Below are positions 13,301 to 25,084 of a stretch of 64,000 nt of DNA, in pieces. Origin of the DNA: Rhopalosiphum padi. Lineage: Eukaryota; Arthropoda; Insecta; Hemiptera; Aphididae. Position 1 is the stretch's first letter. Each line of letters begins with the position of its first letter. Made by a program: the position numbers and the translations under genes. The DNA lies in the NCBI RefSeq assembly GCF_020882245.1, contig NC_083600.1, forward strand, positions 15,996,001 to 16,060,000, written 5' to 3'. Under the pieces are notes generated by a model, which was not told the DNA's origin, did not search any database, and was given only the letters and a program-made list of their open reading frames with translations.

Positions 13301-15978
13301 CATCAAAAACAACTTCAAAGTTTACGATCAACTCCAGTAATTTATCAATCTCCATCCAAGAGTTCTAATATACAAGTAAGAATATTAATTAATTGTTGCA
13401 TTATAAATAAAATACTATACTATTTAAACTAATTAATTTGGTAAATTTAAAATAACCTTGTTAACTAATATTTAATTATTAAAACTTGATTTTTCAGAAT
13501 GGTGAATATATTGCTTGTCGCAATAGTCCTCCAGGTATAGAGTTAAATGGTGGTCAATATTCTCAACATTCTTCAATTACCAATAACTCACAGCAACCTA
13601 TTTATATGCCACAATCACAATTGCCTAGTGAAATAAAACACGAACCCCATTATAGGTACATGTTATTCTACTTATTTATTTTATATTATTTGTAAGGTTA
13701 TTTTATGCATATATTAAATTATATAATATTTGAAACTACTTACTATGATCACATCAATGTTTGAACAGATTACTATGTTTTCTTGATCTTACCTATAATA
13801 ACTTTTTAATATATATAGTTTTCAATAGTACTAAATAATGTTATATGTATATCTCGCTTATAATTAATAGTTTATTACTTATTAAAACTAACAAAAGAGT
13901 TATTACCTGTATCTATATTTTATTGTCTTCTGGCATACCATTAGACACTTACTTAATTTTCAGAATAACAAAATCAAAATGTTATTAAAAAATTTTGTTT
14001 TTTTTTGCTTCTAAATTAAACGTTCTTTAAAAAAAAAATACTTATACGTTTACAAATGTTTTGTTTGTTGATCAATGTTATTATATTTCCTAAAATTGCA
14101 TTTAACATTATAGATTTTAATATTGTGTAATATATCTATTTTATCCTTTTTTATTGGGTTTTTAGTTGTTGATTCTAATCTTACATTTTTCTTTAAATTA
14201 TAAATTGTGGTTATATATAGCAGATTTAATAAAAGTTTGAATTGAGATAATTATCAAATGATAACATTTGTAAACATGTTTAAAATTCATAGTGGGGCTT
14301 TCGTTAATATTATTTTTATTTATAGTTCTTCTCATAGTGGCAATACTATGTCTCAGTCTCAACTAAAAAGGATTGTATCAAAAGGACAACATACACATCA
14401 AAGTCAAGATTGTAATATTTTCAACGCTTTGGGAACAAGTAAACCTGAGCCACCACAAGCTATTGAATACTACTGTAGTGGGACAAACTGCAAAGATCCT
14501 TATCATTATGTAACTCCTCATGATCAACATATAGTTTATGCTAGGTAATAAAAATACAATACTAAAAAAAAATCTATTATGCTATTAATTATTGACCATA
14601 TCTATTTTAGTGACAAACGTTTATCATATGCCATACCCTCTGCACATAAACGCAACATTTCCAATCCCATGGACTATCAACTACAGCCTCCAGTAGCCCA
14701 TTCTAGTAGAGATTCACATATTATTAGTGCTTCAAAAACAGCATGGACCCAACAAACTATACCAGTACATCAAGCTTACAGGTAAAATGATAAATTTAAT
14801 ATTTTATTCTTATAAGTTTCATCACATTTTATATTATACAGAAAGTGTTGGTATAATTCTTACAAAATTAATTATTTTTGCTTCATAACCTAATAATTAT
14901 TATTTAAGTATCTATTCCTGAAAAAAAATTATTTTTAAGTAGGATTTAGATTTTGGAGCTATTTGTTGTTTTTATCTGATGGTATATGTGATTTTATTAT
15001 TTAAACTAATTTCATAGAATATTAATATTTTATATTGTATTCTTTAATCAAAGAATTTTAGCATGTTTCAATGGTCAATATTAATATTTGTTAATCAAAT
15101 TTTTAAATATATTTTTCTCATATTTGTATATAGGTTTAATATGTTATTATGTGATATAGTTAGATCATATTATGTATTTTGTATATATTACACTTTAATT
15201 GCATCTAAGTTCTATTTAGGTAGTAGAATCAGTTTTAGGTCGAGAGTTATAATTATTGAAAAAAAAAATAATTAAATTAATATGTGTTAAATGTGTTTTT
15301 ATCGATATCAGGTACTTTTTTAGTTTTATATTACCACAAAATCCAAAGTTTGTTCATAAATCATATCTGCTAAAATTATTAACTATTAACATTGAGTATA
15401 TATACTATATATACTATATATACTCAAAGCTATTAAATATAACAATTCTAAATTTTAATTTTATTTCACAGTTATAGAATTACTATATTTATAATATTTT
15501 TTGACAATAATATTCTAATTTATTTTCATTCAATTTTATATATAGAAGTCATGTAGCCGATTATACAGCTGCTCATCTTTCTCCGCAAGCCCTAGGAGCT
15601 AACCGAGGTCTATCTCCTTTGGCTGGTCAGCCTTTGTATCACCAAAGTGATATTTACCGCCGACAAGCAGTTTATGTAACTACTGGTCAACCGCCAACTG
15701 CTGCTGCATATTTACCATCTCCACAAGTTCCTCCTACTGCTTTTACTACAGGGTAATTTATAGTTGAATAAAGAAAAACTCATAAATTATATTAATACGG
15801 TGTTTTTCTATTTTTCAGACCTATTCCACCTCCTGCACATCATGCAAGCGCAAGACCTTTACTCACCACTCATGCTACACATCCATTACCAGCTCACATG
15901 CAACCAACTGCTGTATATGGATATTTAAGCCCAGCAAAAACTCATCATCAATATCAACCCCTTTGGTTCACTGAGTAG
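7309..15978 (+). CDS. Hipk: Homeodomain-interacting protein kinase (Hipk1/2/3 family)
   Basis: Nuclear DYRK-family Ser/Thr kinase that phosphorylates transcription factors and corepressors (Wnt, Notch and stress signalling in animals). Coding exons: 7309-7653, 8026-8250, 8313-8405, 8847-9065, 10191-10365, 10468-10688, 10762-10950, 11050-11259, 11343-11549, 12187-12420, 12489-12777, 12842-12933, 13018-13118, 13189-13375, 13498-13655, 14326-14544, 14611-14781, 15546-15752, 15819-15978; about 1233 aa (human HIPK2 about 1200). Near residues 100-117 is the conserved LLDTYQRCGQK. The kinase spans about 177-505: glycine loop LGRGTFGQV, Lys206 in VAIKI, catalytic HADLKPEN (Asp302), DFG (Asp324), activation-loop Tyr339 in TYLQS. 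The C-terminal half has His runs (754-757, 767-773), basic SPVKKRVK, a SUMO-interaction motif VSVITISDSEDE (851-862), the conserved RKNVISCVTV, and a Tyr/His/Gln-rich tail ending near GYLSPAK, as in vertebrate HIPKs. The Met in exon 2 is chosen because exon 1 has no in-frame ATG and this N-terminus aligns with HIPK2. Confidence 0.96.
9594..9723. mobile_element. hAT-like MITE, 130 bp, in Hipk intron 5
   Basis: Terminal inverted repeats are CAAGAGGTTCCCAACC on the left and GGTTGGGAATCTCTG on the right. The flanking 8-mers AGTTAAGT (9586-9593) and AGTTCAGT (9724-9731) match at 7 of 8 positions, an 8-bp hAT-type target-site duplication. Two internal GGCACCCT copies are also visible. It is non-coding and lies between the exons ending at 9065 and starting at 10191. 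Confidence 0.85.
12934..13017 (+). other. Hipk: Hipk intron with weak donor (GTTATT), 84 bp
   Basis: This short intron precedes the exon coding for the SUMO-interaction motif. Its donor is CTG|GTTATT, a poor match to the GTRAGT seen at most other Hipk junctions. No better donor exists nearby, and the exon phases (0/0) fit. If retained, the frame continues for 17 codons to a TAA, cutting the protein before the SUMO-interaction and C-terminal regions. Confidence 0.7.
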
Positions 15979-15992
15979 GAATTATCACAGAG

Positions 15993-16048
15993 GTAAATAA
16001 TTAACACTTAATAAGAGTTGCACTATTGTATATTAATTATATTTATAG
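15993..16048 (+). other. Hipk: Short terminal intron of Hipk, just after the stop codon
   Basis: Donor AG|GTAAAT at 15993 and acceptor TTATAG at 16047-16048 give a 56-bp intron beginning 15 nt after the TAG stop. A junction this close to the stop would not normally mark the message for nonsense-mediated decay. Confidence 0.55.
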
Positions 16049-16151
16049 GTCTGATAGTGAATTAATGGCACCACTACTTACCAACTCAGATCAACTAGTC
16101 ATTAAAGTCAGACCTCTGTATATGTTAACAACTGATCCTGTACACAAATAA
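16049..16151 (+). CDS. Hipk: Possible alternative C-terminal exon of Hipk
   Basis: This exon starts after TTATAG with one base that completes a split codon, then stays open for 33 codons to TAA at 16149-16151. Its phase matches the donor of the exon ending at 15752. The exon between them (15819-15992) is 174 nt, exactly 58 triplets. Skipping that exon would replace the conserved C-terminus by a peptide beginning SDSELMAP and ending TDPVHK. In the normal transcript this sequence is 3' UTR, or a readthrough extension. Inference from phase only; no homology is recognised. Confidence 0.4.
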
Positions 16152-16152
16152 A
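16147..16152 (+). terminator. Hipk: Polyadenylation signal AATAAA, candidate for Hipk
   Basis: AATAAA lies about 170 nt after the main stop codon and overlaps the TAA of the alternative last exon. Several other AATAAA sequences occur in the AT-rich sequence downstream, so a longer 3' UTR is equally possible. Confidence 0.45.
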
Positions 16153-19100
16153 GTAATGTACTCTCATTATTATGTAAATATATTATATTAAGATATGTAT
16201 GGAACTATTTTTTTTTCAAATTGTAATTTTAAAATATCATTCGTTGTCCTGTTTAACGAAATCCAAAACGTGACATTTCAGACTAAAATATTACTAATTA
16301 TTAAATTAAATTTAATGCACTTCGATATCTAATTTAACATCATATATATATATATATATATATTATATGTTAACATTTTCTACAATTTGATCAACATTTT
16401 TTTTATGCTACTTCTGGTATTAATTATTTTTCAAAAAAATTTCTTGATTATTCATGTTTAATTCTTTGTCAAATATAATGTACAATAATTTTTGATGTTA
16501 TCTAAAAATGATTAAGCTCTTATCTTAATTAAAATAATAATTAATAATAATCCCCTAAATAAAAATAATATACCATTATTTAATCTTCTTATTCTTTATA
16601 GTATTTTAGCAAAATATTAATAATTACTTATTCGACAATTTTTGTTTTGTATTTATTATTATTTTTGGGTATAATATTAGAGAAAATATATTCATCAATT
16701 ATATTTTTATTATATAGTTGCTAAATATTATATTACATTATCCTATACATTATATTTTTATTGTGTATTTGTTATTAGTATTTTTATTGTTTTTAATTAC
16801 ACAGCATTATTATTGGCTGTATGTATGATTAAATCATAATTTTCATATATATTTTTATTTTTGTTTAAAGTGACAATAATTATTGTTTGTATTTTTTAAT
16901 TAAAATATAATTGTTTTGTAATATGGGTGATATTATAGGCTTAGACATTTTTAATACATTTTTGAAGTTATTTTAGTCTGAATTAATATCAAAATATGTC
17001 ACTATTAGTTTTAAGCTCAATGATTGCTAATATAATATTATATACATATAACATAAATATTCACTTCAATAAGCCACATTTTTATTTTAAGTTATTATTT
17101 TTATGGTTGTGGAGTTAAATTAATAATATCACATTAATAACTTACTAATCAAAACAATTAAACAAAATAACAGTTTTAAATTATATTCACTAGTTTATTT
17201 TTTTTTATTTTAAATTTAATATTTACATTTAATAGTTTTAAAACTATCTAACAAACATAAATCTTAAGTTATTAAATATTACCCAAATTCACTAATTGAC
17301 TTGTTTAAATGATATTTTGATTTATTGAAATTAAAGTATACAAAATCATTTTTTTTTTTTGTATTTTTAAGTACTTATGATTCAATATCAATAATACATT
17401 TAGAGTAATTTAATTAATTCAATTAGTAGTTTGATTAAATTTAATGGAATATTTATTAAAATATTAGTATTTTTATAAAAACAAAAATAAATTCAAAGTA
17501 ATCCCCCTATAAAGTAATAATAATTAATTTGTATACTATACAATTTAGTGTTTAGTACAAACTATGATCATTGTCAATTTGATGTAATTTTGGATTACAA
17601 TACCATTATTGCCAATTATAAATTATAAAAATTACATTTTCATGTATTTATCTTAAAATATGGTTAAAAATTTATAATTTAAACTGCATGCATAATTGTA
17701 GTTGGTATAAGGTATTACAGAATTTTTCACTTAAACATTTTTAAGCTAGCTATACAAATTTTAAATTTCTATATGTATTTTGTTGTTAGGTATATTTGTA
17801 TATAGAAAAGTATATTTTTTAAACATAGATTTAAATTCAAAAGCTATTTTTGTTATGCAAATTGGCTGCGTTCTAATTCAATTTATTTATTTTATAAATT
17901 AAATAATATTATATTTTATAAAAGTGGCCAATTATTATTTAGTCACAACATTATTTAACCATCTATTAATTTTTAAATATTCCGAATTTTCCTAGTGAAA
18001 AATTATTTAATAATATTTAATTTAGGGAAAATATTTGGTGATAGTATTTGTAACAATTTGCCTTATGGTTATGAGTTAGATTTTTTTACAATATTATTCA
18101 ATGATTGAAATAATAAAATAATAAATATATTCTAATAAATTTTCATTCTGATTTTTATTATTATTATTAATAATATAATATGCACTTTTTAAAATTGTAT
18201 TAATTCCTTAAAATAAAATTATACAACCTTACATTATACAAAATAAATATAATTTAGTGGTTTGAATTTTTATTTAATATTTTTATTAAAAAGTACAAAA
18301 TATAAAATTATTTTAGCCTGAATTTATTTCAATCATAACAATAATAATATAATAATCAATATATTATATATTTATATATTATATAGTTTTAATATTGAAT
18401 TAAATTACGTTAATTGTTAATATAGATTATAGATGCGCCTTTGTGATTAATAGATGTTAATAGCCATAAATAGTAATATAATACATAAGCTATTTTTAGA
18501 GTTTAATCTTATACTTTACAGGGACTTTTCAAACTATTTTTTTATTTTGAGTTTTACTAATATTGACAGTATAACATAATCATATTGAATTAATATATAT
18601 ATTATATAATGTTTGTATTAAAAATTATAGTCATGCACTCTTATGCAAAATTATATATATTTATATTAAAATCATTTTTAGAAGAGATTAGCTTAATTTA
18701 TATGACATAGTTTCATTATATTTATTATAATGCTCATTGTTTAGTTTATTAACTGAAATTAATTAAATAACGAGTTGTAAAATATATTATTATATAATAT
18801 TATGATTATCCTTGGACCATAAAATAATAAATCACATTTTTATGATAATTATAAATGTTAAAACTTAAAAGCACTTGGCTAACTACATTTTTTATAAGTG
18901 TTAATGTGATATAATTTAAATTAAAAAAATTTAAGCACCATAAAAGTATACATAATATATTGTTTATGTATTTTTACAATAAGTTAATTATTTGGGTCAA
19001 TCATTAACTAAACAAATCAATAAAAAAATTATAAAAGTTCCTTTCTTAGGGTGTTGGTACAAATATAAATAATACACAAGTATAATAACCAAAATTACGG

Positions 19101-19555
19101 TGTCTATTATTATTATTATTTTATTTTTTATTTATCAAATCCTATTTATGCTATGTATGATAGTTGATAAATATAAAATTAAGCTTTAATTAGAAATATT
19201 AATTAAATTAAAAATCACTAATTTATATTAAGACAAAAATATTAATTTTAATAGTTTTATAGAGTTTACTTTTAACCTAATATTTCTGATTTCGTACGTG
19301 TTTTGAATGTTTGCAATTAAAGTATAAAATATAGTTAGCTGTACAATGTACATAAATAATATACTATTTTTTTCTTGTTATTTAACTATTAAGGTTATAG
19401 ATTTATAGAATGTAGATTGCATTTATTTTTTTTAATAATGAATGGTTAGCTCAATGGGTTTATTATTATTATTTTTATTTGTTTAACATTCTTTGAATTA
19501 ATTTTTCGTGTTTTGTTAGATTATTATGCATAGTATTTGTACATAAGACCTATTA

Positions 19556-19593
<38 letters not shown>

Positions 19594-21611
19594 CATATTA
19601 TATTTGATGGTTAGGCATACCTTTATAATTTTTGCAATACATACATATATATGTATATATACACACAATGTATGTAAATAATGTGATGATGTACTATCTT
19701 AACACTACTATTATGTTTATTTGGTTTTATTATTATTTAATTGGCATCATTGATGTTTATGTTGAATGTATTACATTGAATCAAATATAATAAACCATGC
19801 GAGATCACACTTCACTTCATTTTACCTATTAATTTACCATTTTTATTGACATGACAATCTATCAATTTTCCATCATAATATTATTTCTTTCTCTTGCTTT
19901 CAGGATACATTTTTCACTTTTCTAATACGATTATATATTATATATTTATGTAGTCAATAGTCGTATTATTATTACTTACTTTTTTGCAACCTTATTTCTA
20001 TAAATGTACATGTTAATCATATTCATGTATGCATGTATTACCTATCAAGTGTAAAAGAGTATTAAATTTTTTTCTTTTCGTTAAATAAAAAGCAAAATGA
20101 CGCTCTTGTGAAATTTACTGTTAATAACAGGTTTAAAGACATTTATAAGAATTTAGTTTCATGATATTATTAATTATAATAATATATTTTATTTGGACCA
20201 GAATTGTTTTTCTTTTTTCTACTTTTTTATTGATTAAATAAAAATTTGATTTTTATTGATTTAATACAATCATCAAAATTAAAAAAAAATACATATTAAT
20301 TTATAGTTATAAAAAATGCATATAACAATACTGATGTACAACTACTGTGATATTTGTCGATAAGTAAAATTTTTACCTCTGATTGTTTAAAGTGTGGCCG
20401 CGCTAAGTGTATAAGACTGTCAACACCTTATTCTTTTAAACATATAATCATATTAATTTTTATTTTTACCTTATTCTCACAGTACTGATTTTATTCATTT
20501 TACATTATGCTTATTATTTTTTATAATTATTATTATTATTGAAAGGTATAAAAGTTAGTGAACTTGAAATGTAGTATTAATATATTGTCACTCCTGGGTT
20601 GACCATATTTTGTACTGAATTAACTCTTAACTTACATGTTTGTTTATATATTATATTTAGTCATATTATAGAATTATTATACTTAATACTCAATGTTGCT
20701 TTTATATATTATTGTTTATTTATTATCATTGATATTATTGTATTTCAATCAAATATTGTCATCTGCGTAATTTGGTTTTGTGGTATTAACCTATTGGAAC
20801 AAAAAAAAATATATACATATATATAATATGCACTAAAATTTTATATTATATTTAAATTACCTTATGTACAATAATACATAATTGTGTTTATCCTGTAAAA
20901 CTACAATTTCCTTTTATATCTGTTTAAAAATATAACTACATATTTTTATATCCTTACTGTATCTCATTAAATATCTTAATTATTATTACAAGTATTAAAT
21001 ATCTGTTTGGAGAAGACTATGACATTATAATAACAAATCTATTTACCCAATAAAAAAAAAATATATTAAATTTGTAATACTGTGATGAGTAGCTTAGGCT
21101 GATATTAAAGTAAAAGCATTTATGATAAAATTGAATAATTTGGTCTTAATTAATAATTGTATGACAGTTTTTAAGTATGAATAAAAATGAAATGATAAAG
21201 TATAATATTATAACATAGTATTTTCCTCCCCTCGTACCATATTTTAAAATATTATAATATTGTCAAAATTAATTCTTGTTCAATCAAAGATAGAAATTTG
21301 TTTTAAATTTGTGATTAAGGTTAGTTTAAAATCTAACCTATTAAAAAATACTAGGACAGTAAATGTTTATAGCATATATATGCTTTTATTATTTCTGGTT
21401 ATCATAGATAACATTTTCTCATGAAATTAACAATTTCATATTATAAAATCAACGCATATCTGCTTATAATATATTATTATATTATATATTAAAAAAAAAT
21501 ATTAAATTATGATTATTATTATAATAAATATGTATAAATTGTATTAGATATTTAGATATAATAAATATTATGAATATTTTAATCAAGTTCTCTTAGTAAT
21601 TAATATTATAA
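16153..21611. other. Gene-free AT-rich spacer between converging Hipk and GNPDA
   Basis: Very AT-rich sequence with many short poly-T, poly-A and TA runs and only chance reading frames of low complexity. The left part may be a long Hipk 3' UTR. No transposon with recognisable ends was seen. Confidence 0.7.
19556..19593. repeat. Compound microsatellite (TG)n(TA)n
   Basis: About ten TG units are followed directly by about eight TA units. Confidence 0.95.
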
Positions 21612-21617
21612 TTTATT
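21612..21617 (-). terminator. Polyadenylation signal AATAAA for GNPDA
   Basis: TTTATT on the plus strand reads AATAAA on the minus strand about 70 nt after the GNPDA stop codon, an ordinary spacing for a short 3' UTR. Confidence 0.6.
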
Positions 21618-21687
21618 ATATACAATTATATTGATAACTATTCATTCGTGTACTTTTTATGAATTAAAAAAAATATTCTGTGAATAA

Positions 21688-24600
21688 TTATGAATCTGAG
21701 TTGTCTTCAATGAGCTTTTCATGAACGGCACCTAAAGCCTGTAATTTAAAAACAATATTCTTAATAGAATAATATTTTTAATATAATATGACATATACAT
21801 CGCGTGCTTCAATTACTTAAGTACTAAATTCAAATGTTTGTGAAACTATAATGAGCATCATAAGCTTGCGCAGGAATTTGGTGTATGGGGTGTGCCATGA
21901 AAAAAATTGAGCCACAAACAATTCAAAAAGTTTAGAAAGAACATTTTTATTTATCAAATAAAGTAATAAACAGATTTTTAGACTGCCTACTAGCCTACTT
22001 ATACATTTTTTGATAAATTTCATAAAAATGTTGTGTAATCCTAGACAATATTTTTGCCACCTACAGTTATGGTACAGGGAAAATTCTTATGTCCATATAG
22101 GGCCTATAGGACTATTTATTACTGGCTTACAAACCTCCGCTCAGAATCGTTTTTCATTTAGAATCATTTATCAACTTACCTTAAAATATTTTACAGTCTT
22201 AACTTTCAATTCTAATGTAGCGTCCTCATCACATAATATAATTGTTTTTGAATGTTGTTGAAACGCCGAAACGGTCCACATGTGATTGACTCCTTCCTCG
22301 ATGGCTTTATGTAAAGCGAACGCCTTGTGTGATCCTGTGATCAATATCATGACCTGTAGTAAGTAAAATATATTGATTAATTAGACTAGATGTGTAATGT
22401 ATGTATTGAATATATTGAAGAATGGTTAACTCTTACAAAAATAGGTAATCTCTTACGGGCTAAGTCTGTTAATAGTTAGCTCATTTACAAACTTTTATTA
22501 ATAAGAAAGTTTGAACAATATCAATTTTATAATTATGATATGATACATTATTACAAGTATATATTCAAAATCCAAATCGGTGTTATAAACACGCTGTTTT
22601 TTGATCAGTTTTTGCAGTATGATACATTTTTTAATTGAAAGTTAAAAGTTTTTTTCTATTTTGGCTAAATACACATAAAATCCATATATATTAGGAATGA
22701 ACTAATGAGTCATTCCAAATTGTATCGTCGAGTAAAGGGTTAATAAGGGAGATAAAACCATTTTTTAATTCCAGGTAAAAAAGTTTTTTTGTTTAGGATA
22801 GTTAACATTTGGCCTATACGGCTAAATAACATGGTGCTTTAAAATTAATGTTACAGACATTTTATCATGTAAATATTCAAATAAAGAAAAATATTTAATA
22901 CAAAAGTTTTTAACATCATAACTAAAGGAATAATCATCTTAATTTATTTATAGAAAAGAAGACGCCAAACCCACATATTGTGTTGTTAAAGCCTTACAAA
23001 CGTTCACATTTTCATTTTTCTTTGTTATTTTTAAAATTAGAATGAATTTACCGATTATAGAATTTAAAGGTAAAATTATTATTTGTCTAAGGCATTTTAG
23101 AGGCTTCTATTGATATTTTAAGACTAAGTACGAAGCAAGTTATTATAGTAAACTTAATTAAAAATTAAAATATCAATGGGTACAATCCTCTGGATGTCCT
23201 GCTAGAATTTAAATAATAATCTTAAATCTTATCTTTTAAATTGTATAATAATTCAATTCGCTTTAATTTGGAAAATAACAGTTAAGTGGATTATTAATTT
23301 TGTATGTAAAATTTTCCATGTCGTACGTTTGTAAGATGATGTCTATACACGCAAATTAACTATAATTATATATTAAAAAAATATTTATCTATGGGTAACA
23401 GTTAAAGATAGGTTAAACCTACCGTTTCGGCTTTCATAACCGTTCCTACGCCAACCGTCAATGCCCGTTTGGGGACTTTATCAATATCGTTGTCGAAAAA
23501 TCTGGCATTTGCCTCCAATGTCTCTCGGGCCAAAGTTTTCACTCGAGTCTTAGATACCAATGACGAACCGGGCTCGTTGAACGCTATATGACCATCCGGA
23601 CCGATGCCTTTTCAAAAAGTACGAAATCCGAACCGAATAAAACAATAACAATTTTATCATAGATAATATTATCAAGAACTAGAAAAATAAATTAATATTA
23701 TATGTTATACATGCATTATTATATGGTGTGATGAAGGCATTATTTTTTTTTAGACCTCATGCCAATGTTTTACACGACTATAATACAGTTTATAGGTGGT
23801 GACTTCTAGTGGAAATTAGAGATGGATAAATAATATTTTATAAAACTTGCCTAATCATATTTCATGCAAAAATTATATTCTTTGTAACAGGTATTTATAT
23901 ATTTATAGGTACAATTGCATCATAATATACATAATTCCACAATGATATTATATTATCTATACCAGTAGTTTTCAACCAGTGGGTCATGATAAGTCTTCTT
24001 TTAAAAAAAAAAAATTAAGTTTAATAGATGAAATAAATGTCAAATAAATGAAAATAAAGTTTATATAATTTATATTCTATAATATAATGGATATCAAATC
24101 AGTGAAATTACAATATTAGTTAGTACTACACTACTACTACAAAGCATTAAGCAATTTTAGTTTTGTTTTTGTTTATCTACAAGACTACAAAGCAAACGTG
24201 GGTCGCGTGTCGAAAATGGTTGAAAACCACTGATCTATATTTTATGCTATATAGATAAAATTAATTTATCACATGTTCAAACCACTATTGAGTATAGTAG
24301 TATACTCTAAATTCTAATATACTTGGATAAATACCTCCAATAAATAAGTGAACCCCGCCAGCCTCTTCTATCAGCCGTTCGTATTTCATGCACTCTGCCT
24401 GCAAGTCTACGGCGTTGCCATCCAGGATATGTGCGTTATTTGGATCTATATCGACGTGTGTGAAAAAATTTGTCATCATATAATAATGATAGCTCTCCAC
24501 ATGATCTCTTGGTATTCCTGTACATATACATTACGTCCTTGCAAACATTATAATATAGGAATTAGGTAGTCAAATATTGAAGTAGGGAAACTAAGAAAGC

Positions 24601-25079
24601 CAATCCAAATCCAATCCCACTTTTTATGTTTAAATAAATTATTTTAATGTCTATATTAAAATATATTTATTTATATATTTTGTATGAATTGTAATATTTA
24701 TAGATCGTAGCTACTAGTTTCTCACCCACGTATTCATCCATATTAAAAGTCTTGACATACTTGAACGAAATATCTCCGGCCTTATAATATTTGATTAAGT
24801 ACTCGTACATACCCAATGGCGTTCCACCTACATTTAGACATATGTATTTATTTTTGGTTACTTATACTATTACCGTTATAAAGAATCGAAATTGTATCGT
24901 AATAATTAATTATATTTATATTATAGTATAGAAACACTATAAAGGTAAGACATACCCGTTGGTAAACCTAAAACAAAATATCTGTCGGGTCCTGGGTTGA
25001 AGTGTTTTATCCTCTTTGCCACATATTTGGCAGCCCATTCCGAAACTTTGTTTGCATTATCCATTATAATCAACCTCAT
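21688..25079 (-). CDS. GNPDA1: Glucosamine-6-phosphate deaminase/isomerase (GNPDA; oscillin)
   Basis: Cytosolic enzyme converting glucosamine-6-phosphate to fructose-6-phosphate and ammonia, linking amino-sugar and chitin metabolism to glycolysis. Coding exons on the minus strand: 25079-24956, 24827-24726, 24517-24335, 23607-23423, 22353-22180, 21738-21688; 272 aa, close to bacterial NagB (266) and slightly shorter than human GNPDA1 (289). The N-terminus MRLIIMDNANKVSEWAAKY fits the family start. The phosphate-loop LPTGGTPLG covers residues 39-47, FNMDEY has Asp72, and GGIGPDGHIAFNEPGSS carries Asp141 and His143, the same numbers as the E. coli catalytic residues. VSAFQQH lies in the penultimate exon. 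All junctions are GT-AG with matching phase. The last exon encodes a short acidic tail. A hAT MITE lies in the 24334-23608 intron. Confidence 0.97.
22040..22165. repeat. Interspersed repeat fragment (CTCMGAATCGTTTTTC family)
   Basis: Contains CTCCGCTCAGAATCGTTTTTC, nearly the same as CTCCGTTCAGAATCGTTTTTC near 36119 and related to 35489. The fragment ends a few bases from the GNPDA donor at 22179, inside the last intron. It is probably a piece of the same dispersed family described at 35463-36260. Confidence 0.55.
23963..24232. mobile_element. hAT-like MITE, 270 bp, in GNPDA intron
   Basis: The left end is CAGTAGTTTTCAACCAGTGG. The right end, GGTTGAAAACCACTG, is its inverted copy. The flanks ATCTATAC (23955-23962) and ATCTATAT (24233-24240) form an 8-bp target-site duplication with one difference. 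The ends resemble the CAGTGGTTCTCAACC ends of SPIN-type hAT elements (established family knowledge). It has no coding capacity. Confidence 0.9.
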
Positions 25080-25084
25080 CGTCT

